From Nematostella vectensis (taxonomy: Eukaryota > Cnidaria > Anthozoa > Actiniaria > Edwardsiidae): a DNA stretch of 64,000 nt. The position numbers were made by a program, and so were the translations under genes. The stretch is taken from contig NC_064048.1 in NCBI RefSeq assembly GCF_932526225.1, positions 6,958,015-7,022,014 on the forward strand, in the 5' to 3' direction. Below are positions 11,824-24,419 of this stretch, piece by piece. The notes beneath the pieces were generated by a model. That model was not told where the DNA came from and searched no databases. It worked only from the letters and a program-made list of their open reading frames with translations. The first letter of the stretch is position 1; each line of letters opens with the position of its first letter.

Positions 11824-13069
11824 TTGGGGGGGGGGGGGGTTGCAACGTCGGCCAGCAAAAAGCAGTATTTCCTTATTGCAGTTTATCTATGCTTACTCAC
11901 GCCAGAAAATCCACGTGTGACCGTAAGTAAAAAAAACAGAATTCGAGAACGTTTGCCGAAAAACGAACCTCGTCCAAAATGATGAGAAGGAAAATATAGA
12001 CCATACTTCCAGACATTCATTGAAATGCCATATGGCAGCTTTAATGCTTCACGGCTAGACTGGAGATCTAAACGAACTGTGCAATGCAAAAATACCAAAG
12101 GAACCCGCACATTAATAGGGAGGCAATAACCAGGTTCTAAGCCTGTCTTGCCCTTTGTTGCTTTGGTAGTTCATTGATTTGTTGTCATGGCTCAATTTCG
12201 TGTCCATAGAGACAATGGATTTTATTACTTGGTGTACTAAAAAGCCGTCCTAACTTTCCAACAGTGCTAGATAATATGCAGCGCGAAGACTTATTGTAAT
12301 CACGCGATAAAATTTCAACGTCTGTAGTATGACGCATGACATGTGGAGATCTAGGTTAGCTTTATCCGCAGGTAATCTCCCTTATAAAGAACGAAAGGAA
12401 ATAAGGGAAACGCGAAGTCACTATATCGGGCTTCCTGTGGAGCAAAAGGATCAAATCGTCAGACAGCTCGCCCCCAGGTCTTGGATGGACTAAACGCCCG
12501 ACGGTTTTCAATTTATTCAAATAACCCAGTAAATTGTCTTCCTAGTGAGTTCAAAGTATTCTTTTTTTCGCAGTCACATAGCTATACCATATTTCTATAT
12601 CTAGTGGAGCTCCGGGCACGGCCTACGGATCTGAGAGATATTGCTGAAAATTTTTTTTCCATCAAACACGAAAGATATATTACGTGATGGAATTTGGACC
12701 ATCTTGAGAGTTTGAGATGGAATAAAATAGAAACATAGCTGATTGAGGCTTTAAAATTGCTAATAAAAAGCACACTTTGCCTTAAGTTTCAACACCTGTA
12801 GATCATCTTTTTATTATTATTATTATATTTTTGTTTTTCTTTTAATTTCAGCCAGCCTTCAGCCACATCGACAAACATCTTCATGGTTCACCTACCAATT
12901 GTACGGGTTGCCTGTGGTGATAAACATCTCCTAGGCGTTAAATGCAAGCACACGGTAAAGAGACTGGGTATTAGCGGCATATCGATTCCACTTTAGTTCC
13001 GTCCATCGATTGGAAAGATTTCTCACATCTTTCGCTTATTCTTTCTCTTCTTTTCTGTATTTATACGAC
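11824..13069. other. Intergenic, divergent spacer upstream of STRAP
   Basis: Holds a G run (11826-11839) right after repeat R1. No ORF with a recognisable domain. The STRAP leader must lie near its 3' end; no TATA box was obvious there. Confidence 0.55.
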
Positions 13070-16000
13070 ATGGCCAGGCAAATACCTCTATCCTGCAGCG
13101 GACACACGAGACCTGTAGTAGACCTTCACTTCTCAGACATAACACCGCATGGATACTTCTTAATCAGCGCGTGTAAAGGTGAGAAACGTCTAGAATTTCA
13201 CCTTAAAGAACTGTCAATATTTTCCGTGCTTTACGCTTACAATAAAAGCTCTTGAAGAATATTGATTATGATTGAACAATCACCATAATTTACCTTCGCC
13301 TTACGATCAGATATAATGTTGTCGTTTAATATGCTGTTATTTGTGGTTTTATTCACCTACCGTTACCGTAACCGGCATTAGTGACAGACAACATTCACTG
13401 ACGTTAGCCGCGCTGGCCAATATCGAACACTGATACAAAGGACAGCATATTTTAGTAGAGGAGGCTTATATGTGGATGAAAATGTGTCACACTGAAGGGC
13501 TGCGTCTCAAAGAATGAATGAAAAATGATTAAACCCCATATGCCAATGCATACTGTACCATGGGCTGCACACCGGGGTGGGGGGGGGGAGCTGGGGGCTA
13601 TAGCCCCCCTTCAAATTTTCTGACATTTTATTATTTTTTTTAAATGAGGGGGGAAATTCTAAATAATGTTCTATTAGCTGAATTTCCCATGGATTTGATA
13701 AGTTTTCAAGTATGGCCTGCTGTTGATCTACTACCCCTTTGGAACCCCACATTCTAATGACAACCGTACTGTGAATAAAAACACGAGACTTTGTTACATT
13801 AGTAAATTTTGTATTTTACCAAAATACAAGCTATGAGCTCTCTTTTAAATTGACTCAAATTCCTTGATGTTGAGAAAGTGATACTGTACCAGACCTCCCC
13901 CCTTCCACTCCCGCCACTCTTCCCCCCCCCCCCCCCCCCCGTAAAAAATGGACTGCATTCTCTGTGTACAGTAGGTGTTAGCACAGGATAATCAACATTG
14001 CTCTGATTACAGATGGCAAGCCAATGTTACGACAAGGTGAGACTGGGGACTGGATTGGCACATTTGAGGGGCACAAGGGAGCCGTATGGAGCACTAAACT
14101 AAACATGGATGCTACTAAGGCTGCTACCGGGGCTGCTGACTTCTCAGCGTAAGTAGAGTACGAGATGTATACACTTGACTTAGCAGAGGGGTTGACATTG
14201 ATATGATAGCATAAGTTGTAAAACATGTACAGAACTGTAGTGTTCCAGCAAGACACTGGAATTCTGACCTCAATGGTTTTCTGTTAACTAAAATGATTGT
14301 AATTGTTTACATGGATAAATAAATCTAATGTAATAATCAATTAATCAACTTCTCAGCTAATTTACTGGTCATCAGTATGTGTTGAGGTACTGGAAATATC
14401 CTGTAGGCCATGAGATTCCTGCACAGGTAGCCCAAGCTCTTTCTTTGTCCCTATCGATTTTACGGTAAACATAGGGCGAAAATCAAAATAAGTGGAAAAT
14501 AAAAAAACAACTTGCTGAAAAGACGTATGTAGTCTAGTGTAGTCTAAGATTCAAGATTCAAGATTTGAAATCTTAAACGAACGAAGTGCTAAGTCGCGCT
14601 CAAATCACGGCGACATTCTCACAGATAGTTGGACTCCAACCAGTCCAAACCTCAGTGCCACACGATTCTTCATTGCAAGGACCTCTTTGGCTCTTGCCAA
14701 ATCTTCGCAGCCACAGGTGCATGGGCATGATTTTTGCGCTCGTGGGGACGAGACAATTTTGACGGTTGCCAAATTCATTGTGGTCAAGCATATTTCAACG
14801 ACAAAGAGACAAATATTCTGCCGGATTCCTCTGCAATGGAAAATCGTGTGGCGCTGAGGTTTGGACAGGTTGGACTCCAACTATCTGTGAGGATGTCGCC
14901 GTGATTTGAGCCCAATTGAGCGGGAAGAAGTGTGTTTTTGAGGACGGAACGTGAGGTATGTCCAAAATTAGTTTCCTACCTTTCACTTCATTCATTTAAA
15001 ATTTCAAATCGTGAATCTTGAATCTTGAAAAAGGCGCTTTAATACGACCAAAGAACACGCAAAAAGTAAACATAAAAACAAAACTAGACTACACACCTCT
15101 TTTCAGCAAGTTGTTTTTTATTTTTCACTAATTTTGATTTTCGCCCCATGTTTACCGTAAAATCGATAGGGACAAAGAAAGAGCTTGGACTACCTGTGAT
15201 TCCTGATGCTTGCATTTAGTAAGACAACCACTTTACTACCACAGGTAGCCCAGGCTCACGGCGAGTGTAGGTTCAAGGTGAGCCTGGGCTACCTGTGTTA
15301 CTACTTTAGGACAAAAATAAGTGTCATTCTAGCGGAAAAGATTAAGTCAGTTTTGCAGAAGTGAATGTAAAAAATATATCACTTTTGTCTTAAGGCTGGT
15401 CACATTGTACTATTGAGAAGTTGCATTTCTCTTTCACACAAGTGCTTAGAAAAGTTTTTATGTGAAAAGAGCTAGAGCGTTCATATACATAGCCGTCTTC
15501 TTTTTGTTCTGCTAAAAAATACAAAATGGTGGCTACAATTGTTTGAGGGTTTTTTTTTTTTTTCAGGAAAGTGTGGGATGCTCTCAGTGGAGATGAAGTG
15601 GCAAGTTTGCCTCACAAACATATTGTCAAAACAGTGGACTTCTCATCTGTAAGTTTGCCATACAGTACAAACACATACTGTAGTCAAAACAGTAGATTTC
15701 TGATCTGTAAGTTTGCTTCACAAACAAATAGTCAAAACAGTAGACTTCTCATCTGTAAGTTTGCCTTACAGTACAAACACATACTGTAGTCAAAACAGTA
15801 GACTTCTGATCTGTAAGTTTGCTTCACAAACAAATAGTCAAAACAGTACTAGACTTCTCATCTGTAAGTTTGCTTCACAAACACATACACAGTAGTCAAA
15901 ACAGTTGACTTCTCATCTGTAAGTTTGCCTCACAAACATATAGTCAAAACAGTAGACTTCTCATCTGTAAGTTTGCCTCACAAACATATAGTCAAAACAG

Positions 16001-19000
16001 TACACTTCTCATCTGTAAGTTTGCCTTACAAACATATAGTCAAAACAGTACACTTCTTATCTGTGAGTTTTCTTCACGAACACATACAGTAGTCAAAACA
16101 GTAGACTTCTCATCTGTAAGTTTGCTTCACAAACACATACACAGTAGTCAAAACAGTTGACTTCTCAACTGGAAGTTTGCCTCACTTCACAAACACATAC
16201 AGTAGTTAAAACAGTAGACTTCTCATCTTCTATTTTGCTTCACTAAACGTAACAGGGCTTCTGGAATTACGCGGAAAAAAACGAAAAATTATGCGGGATT
16301 CTTTGCTAAATTACGTGCTAAATTAAGCGTAAAATCAATCATTACGCACTAAATTACGCGGGATTTTGCAATACATTTTTCTTTAAAAATCGAAATTTTG
16401 TGGGATTCTTTACTGAATTACGCGCTAAATTACACGGAATATCAACTGTTACGCCCAAACTTGGCGTAAAAGCACGAAATAACTTGAAAAGGTTAATTTT
16501 TTGCGCGAAGATATCTTAGGCAAGTTTTCATTGGCTTCTAGCCACCAGCCAATTAAAAAAGGTATTTTATTATTAGTCCTAGGCCTTCGCGGTTTAGCAA
16601 AGAGTGCCTAGTCATTTTATTTGTTTTCGAAATTCAGTTCGAAATATCGCTCTCTTACGAAGAATATATCTCTTTTTTTGCGAAAAATAGAGGTAAGAAC
16701 CCAAAAGAACACATCAGCTGTGCACTCAAATGTTTTGTCTTTCAAAATTTAGCCAAATTACGTGGGATTACGCGGAGAAAGCCAAATTACGCGCTTCCGC
16801 ACAAGTGCGTAATACCAGAAGCCCTGACACATATGTACAGTATACTTTTGCGATAGGAAAATGACTAGAAACAAGAGTTAAAGTTTTACATGTTAAATGC
16901 CTAGTTGCTGTTTTCCTGATGTTTCAAGCATTACTCCCAAACCACTGTGTTCAGCATGTGATGATGAAGCCATACCCTCATTGTAATTTTTCCATCAACT
17001 TTATCTCCTAGACAAAATAAAACTTCAACTGTGTTGATTTTGCAATGCCTGTGTTGTCTAGTTTTTCTCTCTGCTCTAATCTGATTATTTTATTTTTCAT
17101 TTTAGGATGGAAATCGTCTGTTAACTGGGAGTAATGAGAAAATATTACGAATATTTGACCTGCAAAATTTGGACTCTGGTGAGTCTAAAACCATTTAATG
17201 TTACCACTAATAATCAATCGATGTCATTTGTTCCTTTTTTATCTCAACTATTCTCTGCATGGTGATGTGTATACAATAGAAAGTACAAATCCCCTGATGA
17301 GTGAGCAACCATGAGAAAAGCTTGTGGGGATTTGATGTTTTTTTTTCTGCATGCATACATTAACTGCTGTATTCAGTAAGATCCTAATAAATGATGTCTA
17401 TCTGTGTTTCCATATAACTGCTGTATTCAGTAAAATCCTAATAAATGATGTCTATCTGTTTCCATATAACTGCTGTATTCAGTAAGATCCTAATAAATGA
17501 TGTCTATCTGTGTTTCCATATAACTGCTGTATTCAGTAAGATCCTAATAAATGATGTCTATCTGTGTTTCCATATAACTGCTGTATTCAGTAAGATCCTA
17601 ATATACCTGAATATACTGAACCTTGCATACCCAGATGTACAGTATGTGTATGTATCTTTTCTTATCATGCACAGTAATAAATTATTTATTCTGGGGTTGT
17701 ATAAGACCACATGTGCTGGCCATATTTTCTCTGTTGTGGGCACAGTAAAGATTTGCTTTTGGGGCTTTCCAAGTAAAGGCAAACATTTAGGTTTTGAAAG
17801 TCTGATATGATAAGTCAGTCATACTGTTCGATTAAGGCTGAGCCATATTGAAGAAAAATATTGCTCAGCATCCCAGATACTATGTATTTAGTACTATCAG
17901 TGATTTTCTTGCCTATAATTAAGGTCCAAATCTTGGAAGGTCTAACATTATGCGGAAACGCATAAATTGCTTATTCAGCATAGGTAGCCTGAAAATATCT
18001 TTTAAAACATTTCCCTTGTCAATTCTGTTTAAGAATTGCTTTTGGCTGTCCTCTAATACATGGATGCACCTTTAGTATGACGTCACAGAATCAGTATACA
18101 ACAAGATGCTGTCGAGTTGAATGACTCTTGTCCATGACACTGTGACCTCTCCTGTGAATCATTTAGAGGACAAACAATTATATTTATTTGCTTTATACAA
18201 CAAAAGGCTTTCTTGTTTTTCAATTTAGTTTTTGGGAGCACACATGCATCCTAACACCAAGAGCGTGTGATTTTGGAATGTCACTGTATAAACTATATTT
18301 GCATGATTTGATTATTGGTTTAGTGGGATGGGATTCATATGCTCTCAAACTACACATCTTAGGTGAACTTCACTTACAAGATATTTCGAGGCGTTTCTGT
18401 AATAACTCATTGAATCATTATGTATTTTTAGAGCCACAAGTACTTACTGGTCATACTGGAAGCATAAAGACTGCTTTGTGGAATAAGGAGAATAATATGG
18501 TGTATAGTGGCGGAGATGATAAAATGATAAGGTAAGGCAATGGGAGTGTATGTATTCCACTGTATGTGAAGTCACTTTGCTTGCAAAACAAATAGGATTT
18601 GTTCCCGTGAGTAAGATCAACACATGCAGTACAGTGCAGTAGGATAGAATGTTCTCTGGTATGAGATAAAGATTATTGACTGACTGAAAAAGGAATATAC
18701 TAGATACTTCTTTACAGTAGAAGTACAGTAGAACTCAGCCATACTACACTTTCTACAAGGGGCTGACTTTCAATTGCCTTGATAACATGTACTCTCTGTA
18801 ACAGTGGTCCAGTGTTTTTTTTCAGGGATCCATGATTAGAACCAAATCGAACAATAATGTTATCTTACAAAAGATAATAAGTAGTTTTCAATTTAGTAGT
18901 TAGTAGTTTTCTTGTTTATGGTTATTTATTTATTTGTTTGTTTATTTGTTTATTTATTTATTTATTTATATTTTTGGACTTGGTGATCTATGAAAATGCA

Positions 19001-21519
19001 AAAATTTTGTCAGTGATTTGTGATCGGTACCCCTTTGTTCCCTGCTTATATATGTAAGATGTTTCATAGACACTTGTACATTATTAAAGTTTTACTGTCA
19101 CTAGTTTACTTCCAGTTGATTATGTAACAATCTTCGATGATTTTTAATGGAAAATGCGAAAAAAAGATTCAAAATTATAATAGCAGTGAGTCTATTGGAA
19201 GTTTCTTTGAGGATGCAACTGATAATGTAGAAGGTTGCCTGTTTAATAGCGTTTAAGACGATTATTATGCCTGTTGCCTGTTAAATTGCGTTTAATAAGA
19301 TTATTTTGTCTTTTGTCGTTGAGGTTTCTGTTTGCCCTCTGGAAGTAAACTGATAACGATGCGGCTTTAAGTACACATGCAATACCCTGCATGACAGAAA
19401 AATGATATACTATAGGTCCAGGTTATTGTTTTCATAGTCCTGCTCATGTGGATTCTACTTGGCCATTGGCTAGAAAACTTCACAAACGTTATAATGCAAA
19501 CCTTGTTTTGTATTCCACATACAGTATCCTACTGTATATAACAACCTCAAACAAATTTTTGTATCCCTAATTAGACAAGCTCTTACTGGAAGTAAATAAA
19601 TATTCTGTTCCAGGTTATGGGACACAAGGACTCTAGAAAACACACGTAACATTCAACTTCCCCACAACCTGACAAACATGGACATGAGCCGCGATGGGAA
19701 TGTGCTGGTCATCACCCATGGTACCACGGTTGTGTTTTACGAAACTGAAAGGTTTGTATGGCACTCAGGTGCCTTAGCCTGTATATACATACTAAAGGCT
19801 GATCAGCTACTGTATTTATACAGCAGCTGAGATTTAGGGGGGTTGTAGTGAGGGTGCACATGTAAACCTAGTGTCATCCATAGTCATCCCAATCCATAAA
19901 AAGCGAATAAAGAAGGGATTGATGCTTTTGTAATGCGGGATTGCTGTGAAAAATCACAAAAAAAACTGATATATTTCCGTTTTACCCTCCCTCACCCAGG
20001 CTCAGGGTCCCAATTCGCTAATCCCAAAAACAGGAAGACTAATTCTGCAAAGATTAAGATTTCTGCTGCAGCTTCATGCTAAAATGAAACAGAATACATA
20101 TCCTGTTTCTGCTCCGCCACCCCCAAGCAAACCCTTGTCCATTTTGTGTGAAGAAGAAAAACCTTATCCTCACCAACCTTTCTAATGTATCCCGCTTACA
20201 ACAGTGAAGAGCCCATCCCTACGAGCCTGCTTACATGCTTTTTGCTTTCTTTCTTAAAGAAAGTTGTTTAACCGCTCAGGACTTTGTTATTGTTGTCTGT
20301 AGGTTCTTGGCAATATTTGATTGAAAATATCTTGCTTTACTCTCTTGTATTAGCCGACGAAATCGAATGCCTTGTGTGCAATGCAATGTGCGGGAGTAAA
20401 AAACAGCGGCGTGATTTGCCTTCTTTGACAGAGCTGAGTCATAGAGCGATTTCTTAAGCCCGGAATCAGGGGAATTTTGCATTCTCCCCTTCCTTCCCTC
20501 CTCCCCCACACACTGCCATTCCACCCATTCCCATGGTTTTCTAAATGAAGCTTTCAAAAGGTCCACCAAGCTTGCAAAACCCCTCCATACACCTATATCT
20601 AAAACTTTTGGCAAAAGGTGAACTCGTGCTGACTCCCTTATCTCTTTTTCGAAGATCATTTTTGTTTCTGAGCTTGCTTCACTGTTTAAATCATAGTGGT
20701 GATAAGCTCTCACATTTATGTATTTCTTATTTGGTTTGTTTTCCTTTGTCAGTATGGATGTGATCAAATCATTTGAGATGCCTACCCTTGTATATGGCGC
20801 ATCACTTCACCCCGACAAGTCTTGCTTTGTGGCCGGTGGAGAGGATTTAAAGATCTACAAGTTTGATTATGATACCGGAAAGGAATTGGGTAAGCTTTGA
20901 TTGAATTATTACTATAAATATTCCATTAATATACGGACGTGACACATTTTAGGATACACATGCAAAGGCCATAAGATTGCAGATCAGTTTTGTAGGAAGG
21001 CAAATGTTGTCACTACAGAAAGAAATTGAGATTTTTTAACAAATTTTGTTTACGTATACATTGATTTTGCCAGTTTGCCCACCTCGATCTGTATATGTTT
21101 TTTTCTCTTTAAGTATGCCCTTTCCGTATGTTTGTCCATCTTTTGTTCCTTCGTTTGTACGTCCACGTCTTAACCCAGAGGTGTCCCTGCTCCAAATCCC
21201 TCCGGTCCCCTCTGTACTGTATGCGTCTTTCCCTCTTGCCAACAGAATCATATAAGGCTCACTGCCTGCCTCTTACGATTCCCTTTTGCCAACAGAATCA
21301 TACAAGGGGCACTTCGGACCAGTACATTGTGTCCGGTATTCTCCGGACGGAGAGCTCTACGCGTCCGGATCTGAGGACGGCACCCTACGCTTATGGCAAC
21401 ACACGGTCGGAAAGACGTACGGGTTGTGGCGGGCGGTACCCGCTGCTAACGGGACAATTACTAATAACACCACGAGCAAAAACGCTAACAGTGCGGCGGC
21501 TGCCGTTGCGAACTCTTAG
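13070..21519 (+). CDS. STRAP: STRAP, serine-threonine kinase receptor-associated WD40 protein
   Basis: Eight exons: 13070-13178, 14013-14148, 15567-15648, 17106-17178, 18432-18531, 19614-19751, 20753-20889, 21296-21519. Borders are AG/GT and phases close exactly on 999 nt (332 aa). The N-terminus [20 protein letters not shown], the segment [12 protein letters not shown], and the C-terminal [19 protein letters not shown] block are diagnostic of STRAP/UNRIP. The family folds as a seven-bladed WD40 propeller, joins the SMN complex in snRNP assembly and modulates TGF-beta receptor/Smad signalling (known for vertebrate STRAP, not shown here). It is slightly shorter than the vertebrate protein (about 350 aa); the tail after the last WD repeat is an Asn/Ala-rich stretch ending [10 protein letters not shown] rather than the acidic vertebrate tail. 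Introns 2-4 are loaded with mobile and tandem repeats. Confidence 0.96.
14422..15198. mobile_element. 777 bp foldback element with 7 bp target duplication (STRAP intron 2)
   Basis: Begins CACAGGTAGCCCAAGCTCTT and ends AAGAGCTTGGACTACCTGTG; the arms stay complementary for about 100 bp (14422-14525 with 15103-15198), including a CGATTTTACGGTAAACAT block. A second, nested inverted repeat lies inside (about 14545-14680 with 14845-15020). ATTCCTG flanks both ends (14415-14421 and 15199-15205). No transposase; MITE/foldback. Confidence 0.88.
15240..15297. mobile_element. 58 bp mini-foldback made only of inverted repeats
   Basis: Twenty-base arms CACAGGTAGCCCAGGCTCAC and their exact complement enclose 18 bases. 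TTACTAC flanks both sides (15233-15239 and 15298-15304). The arms match the ends of the neighbouring 777 bp element, so it is probably an extreme deletion derivative mobilised by the same transposase. Confidence 0.85.
15611..16240 (+). repeat. Tandem array of exon-3/intron-3 junction copies in STRAP
   Basis: About twelve units of 48-58 bp derive from the last 38 bases of exon 3 plus the first bases of intron 3. ATCTGTAAGT occurs nine times, the first at the authentic donor (15645-15654), plus one ATCTGTGAGT variant near 16060. The last two units have lost the donor. Confidence 0.92.
16253..16826. mobile_element. 574 bp MITE-like element in STRAP intron 3
   Basis: Starts CAGGGCTTCTGGAATTACGC and ends GCGTAATACCAGAAGCCCTG (inverted, one mismatch). 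The interior is rich in short repeats of ATTACGCG and GGGATT in both orientations. No clear target duplication; the CAGGG end suggests hAT (inference). Confidence 0.75.
17286..17335 (+). ncRNA. Decayed hammerhead ribozyme, family B type (STRAP intron 4)
   Basis: AAATCCC-CTGATGA-GTGAGCAACCAT-GAGAAAA-GCTTGTG-GGGATTT. CTGATGA is intact (17294-17300) and stem I pairs well (AAAUCCC with GGGAUUU) although its sequence differs from the other family B copies. The stem II to GAAA junction is disturbed, and the base at the cleavage position appears to be G, so it is probably inactive. Sense to STRAP. Confidence 0.45.
17362..17602 (+). repeat. 59 bp tandem repeat, about four copies (STRAP intron 4)
   Basis: Units read TAACTGCTGTATTCAGTAAG then ATCCTAATAAATGATGTCTA then TCTGTGTTTCCATA. 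Copies are nearly identical, implying recent expansion. The last copy is truncated. Confidence 0.9.
21231..21313 (+). repeat. Duplicated acceptor of STRAP exon 8
   Basis: TTGCCAACAGAATCATAYAAGG occurs with its AG at 21245 and again at the true acceptor (AG at 21294-21295), 50 nt apart. Use of the upstream copy would add 50 nt and shift frame, so the downstream site must be used for the conserved WD40 end. Confidence 0.85.
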
Positions 21520-22575
21520 CTTTATACATAGTTCGACGTCTTCGGTCTATGTAAAGGGGCAGACCACTGAACGAGCAATAGGTGTGTGGGTGGGTGGTCT
21601 GTTACTCTCTCTAGGGGCGGAATAAAAGTAAAAGTAGTTACCTCCATACTCTCTGACCCTTCAAAACCTCGCTCACACATGTCCAACTTCGGCGTTTGCG
21701 TCTCTCCGCTTAAGTATGCACTGCACTCGAGTCTAATATAACTACATCCCAACAATGTTTTGCGGGCGCTGTTGGACGAAGAGTTAACAAATCTTCAGAG
21801 GCAAGATATCAAAGTGGAAGGCATGCAGTGTTTATCATAAAACACTCCATAAGATATTCACTGCACAAGACCAACAACACTACTAAGTGGAAATCCCGCA
21901 AACGTTAAAGTTATTTAACCAGAGATGGAAAGGAAATGAAAAAGGAACCGTTCCTTCCCACTTGTTTGTGCTTTGCACTTTCTTTCACAAGCACTATAAT
22001 TTCATATCGTCTTCGCCCCTTTTCGCGTCTTTGCTAATTTTCCTCTTAGACCGCTAAAGAGACTGGTATGTCTTCCTTAATATTTGTACAAAAGCAAATT
22101 ACTATGCACTAGCGAGTTACCGTTTATAATAAGAAATATAGATGCTATTGTATTTGAACGGACGTGTCTTTTGCATGTCCGTAAATAAGTGAGAAAGTTA
22201 AAAGTAAAAGTTAAGTATAAATTATTTTGACTGGATTTGTTTATAAAGAGCTTGAGTGGGGATGACATCTTGTGAAAAAATCTCGAAACAAAGCAGAAAT
22301 CAGGGGCGTAGCCAGGGGAAGGGCCCATGGGAAAGATGTATGAGACAACACTTAAATTACAGGAGAAAATGTTTATTATGGGTCTATTTGGCGGGCCACG
22401 TGTACAGAAGTGCCGAGGTGAGACTTGAAACCTTCATTTTGTTGTCCGTCTGTTTGTCGAGAGGGAAAAGGGCAGTTATAGAAATCATATGGAAAAGGGA
22501 TAGTATTTAATGATCCTTAATAAGAAATTGCCTACTATTTTGTAGCCGAGACGAAGGGGGGGGGGGGGGGGGGGT
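21520..22575. other. STRAP 3' flank, nothing else recognised
   Basis: AATAAA at about 21619 is a plausible poly(A) signal. GGGGCGTAGCCAGG near 22302 is a lone MITE-end-like fragment. A G run fills about 22557-22574. Confidence 0.55.
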
Positions 22576-22730
22576 TGTTCCATGTGTTTCAAGATGTGGT
22601 CTAACAGTAGATAATCTCACGAGAAGATCAGAGAAAGACAACAACACGAGTGTTTAGCTCTGTAGCCAAGATGGAGGGCTGCATCCGGGACTTTATTGTT
22701 CTTACCACAGGGAACCCAGATATTGTAACA
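22576..22730 (-). mobile_element. 3' LTR of a truncated Gypsy element
   Basis: On minus, TGTTACAATATCTGG follows a purine tract (22731-22745) and the segment ends GGAACA just before the G run; it contains an internal AATAAA. With the pol tail upstream this fits a short (155 bp) 3' LTR. The 5' partner is absent. Confidence 0.6.
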
Positions 22731-22894
22731 TCCTTTCTCTTTTGAGAAAGTGAAACAGAGGCTTATAACATAACTAACAATTGTCCTTGCGTATAGCGAC
22801 GTGCTGATAAACATTGTTCCCAGTTCTAGACAAAATGTAAACAATAAGAATAAAAGATACAATCAACTATTTAACATCCGATTAGTCTCTTGTT

Positions 22895-23197
22895 TCAACT
22901 CGTGATATAATCCCTAAGGTAGCTTGGTTGCGTAGTTGTCCGTGAGGATCTCCGTATGGGTATTATAGGTGGTGTCTGTTCCTCAGCAACCGCATTAGGT
23001 GTTTCCACTTGCGCTGGTGTTTCTGGTGATTGGGTGGTAGTACTAGATTCCATTTCCGCGGGTGGTAGTACTACTTCTGGTTTCCTTGACGAAAATTCAG
23101 GTTGAGTTTCCGAAGTTTTCCTTAGATCGATTCGGTTTCTTCTATACTTCCCAGAAGGCGTTTCGATGTCATACGACCTTTCATCGAGTCTCCGTGT
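22895..23197 (-). pseudogene. C-terminal tail of a Ty3/Gypsy Pol polyprotein (5'-truncated)
   Basis: One open minus frame of about 100 codons carries the typical integrase C-terminal pattern: LDERSYDIETPSGKYRRNRI, then a Pro/Thr/Glu-rich linker, then RRSSRTTTQPSYLRDY and a stop at 22895. It stops abruptly at an upstream TGA around 23198. Distinct from the element at 26.7 kb. Confidence 0.8.
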
Positions 23198-23602
23198 TCA
23201 TCCCTCTATGCACGCCTGCTCTTTGTCTAATTTTTCCCATCATACCTTCATAGAACTCTTGCGATTGTAACGAGCGTCAAATCTGTCGAGTGAATTTCAT
23301 CGATGACACACCACTGCGCATGTGCAGAAGGCTATCTAGGTGGAAGCGCATGCGAATATGGGAAGTACCACTGATTGTTTGTAGCCTTTTAGTACAGGAA
23401 ATTGGAGCTAGTTCATCGGTCGTATAAGAGTAACATAGCAACTGAGGAAAACACACTATGTAACTAATTTTTACGGTACTTAAATTTTGAGATTACGATT
23501 GTTGTGTTATGTTTGTCTTCGAACAAATAGAAGAGTTAATATTCGCCGAACACCAAAATTTAGTAATGTAGTTTTCGGGTACACGAGCATCCCCTCAAGG
23601 TT

Positions 23603-24078
23603 GTTTTCAACCCGCGGGAGGGACTCCCATATTATGATGACGGGGGTTCTTGTAGGGGATTTCATTTTTACCCCCAAGAGGTACCAAAAAGGGCGTGGCT
23701 CGAGCCAATTATTATTCCTAAAAAGTACCAACAAAATATAGACTTTTACACTATTTTTATTGCTGCAAATGACAATTCATCAAGCACCTCCACCAGTTAT
23801 GTTTACAAAAGTTAATCCTTGAAATCTGAGATTAAGGGGTATGCGACCCACTACAGGACAATAGGAACCGGAAACGTACATTTGTAATTGAAAAGCATTT
23901 AAATCCATTTCATTATTTTTTTTTTTAAATATCGAGGTAGCAGCTTGTTCTGACCCCTAAAAGGTACCGTGTCACAAAAAAAAAAATGCCAGCGCTTGAA
24001 CTCGAGCCCCCTAAAAGGTACCAAACCCGTGATTTTTCCCCGTCATCTCGGTAGAAGGAGTGCCTCCCCCAGGGAATT
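23603..24078. mobile_element. Degenerate inverted-repeat element
   Basis: CGGGAGGGACTCCC...GATGACGGGG (23612-23645) faces CCCCGTCATC...GGAGTGCCTCCC (24038-24072) in inverted orientation at about 75% identity; GGTACC blocks and CTCGAGCC occur inside both halves. Ends not precisely defined. Confidence 0.45.
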
Positions 24079-24419
24079 TCAATATCTAACCAACTATTCA
24101 AAAAAAAAAAAAAAAAAAAAAACTCGAAATTTATCTATTCCAAGCATACCTCGTCTCTAACTGCAATAGTTCCAAACATCATGACGACTACCTGGAGCTC
24201 TCTGCATTGACGAGCAAACATGTGCTACATTTCTGTATGGCAAAACTGAACCACGTGACCGCAGCAGCCAATCCGCAGCCATAAAGTTCACGTGACTCTG
24301 CGTGGTAACGCATCAGTTTTGAATCTCCCACGACCGGGAATCGCATTCAACTTCCAGGATTCTGCGAACTGCGACTATGTTTACTTCAGGTAGTCTTACA
24401 TGCAGTTAAACGCTGGCAC

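Noticed and set aside
13010-13255. STRAP start upstream at 13010
   Set aside because: The upstream ATG adds residues unlike [16 protein letters not shown] at 13070 matches the conserved N-terminus.
20276-20767. Minus ORF of 163 codons antisense to STRAP intron 6
   Set aside because: Low-complexity composition, no recognisable domain, and it overlaps the exon 7 acceptor region of a well supported gene.
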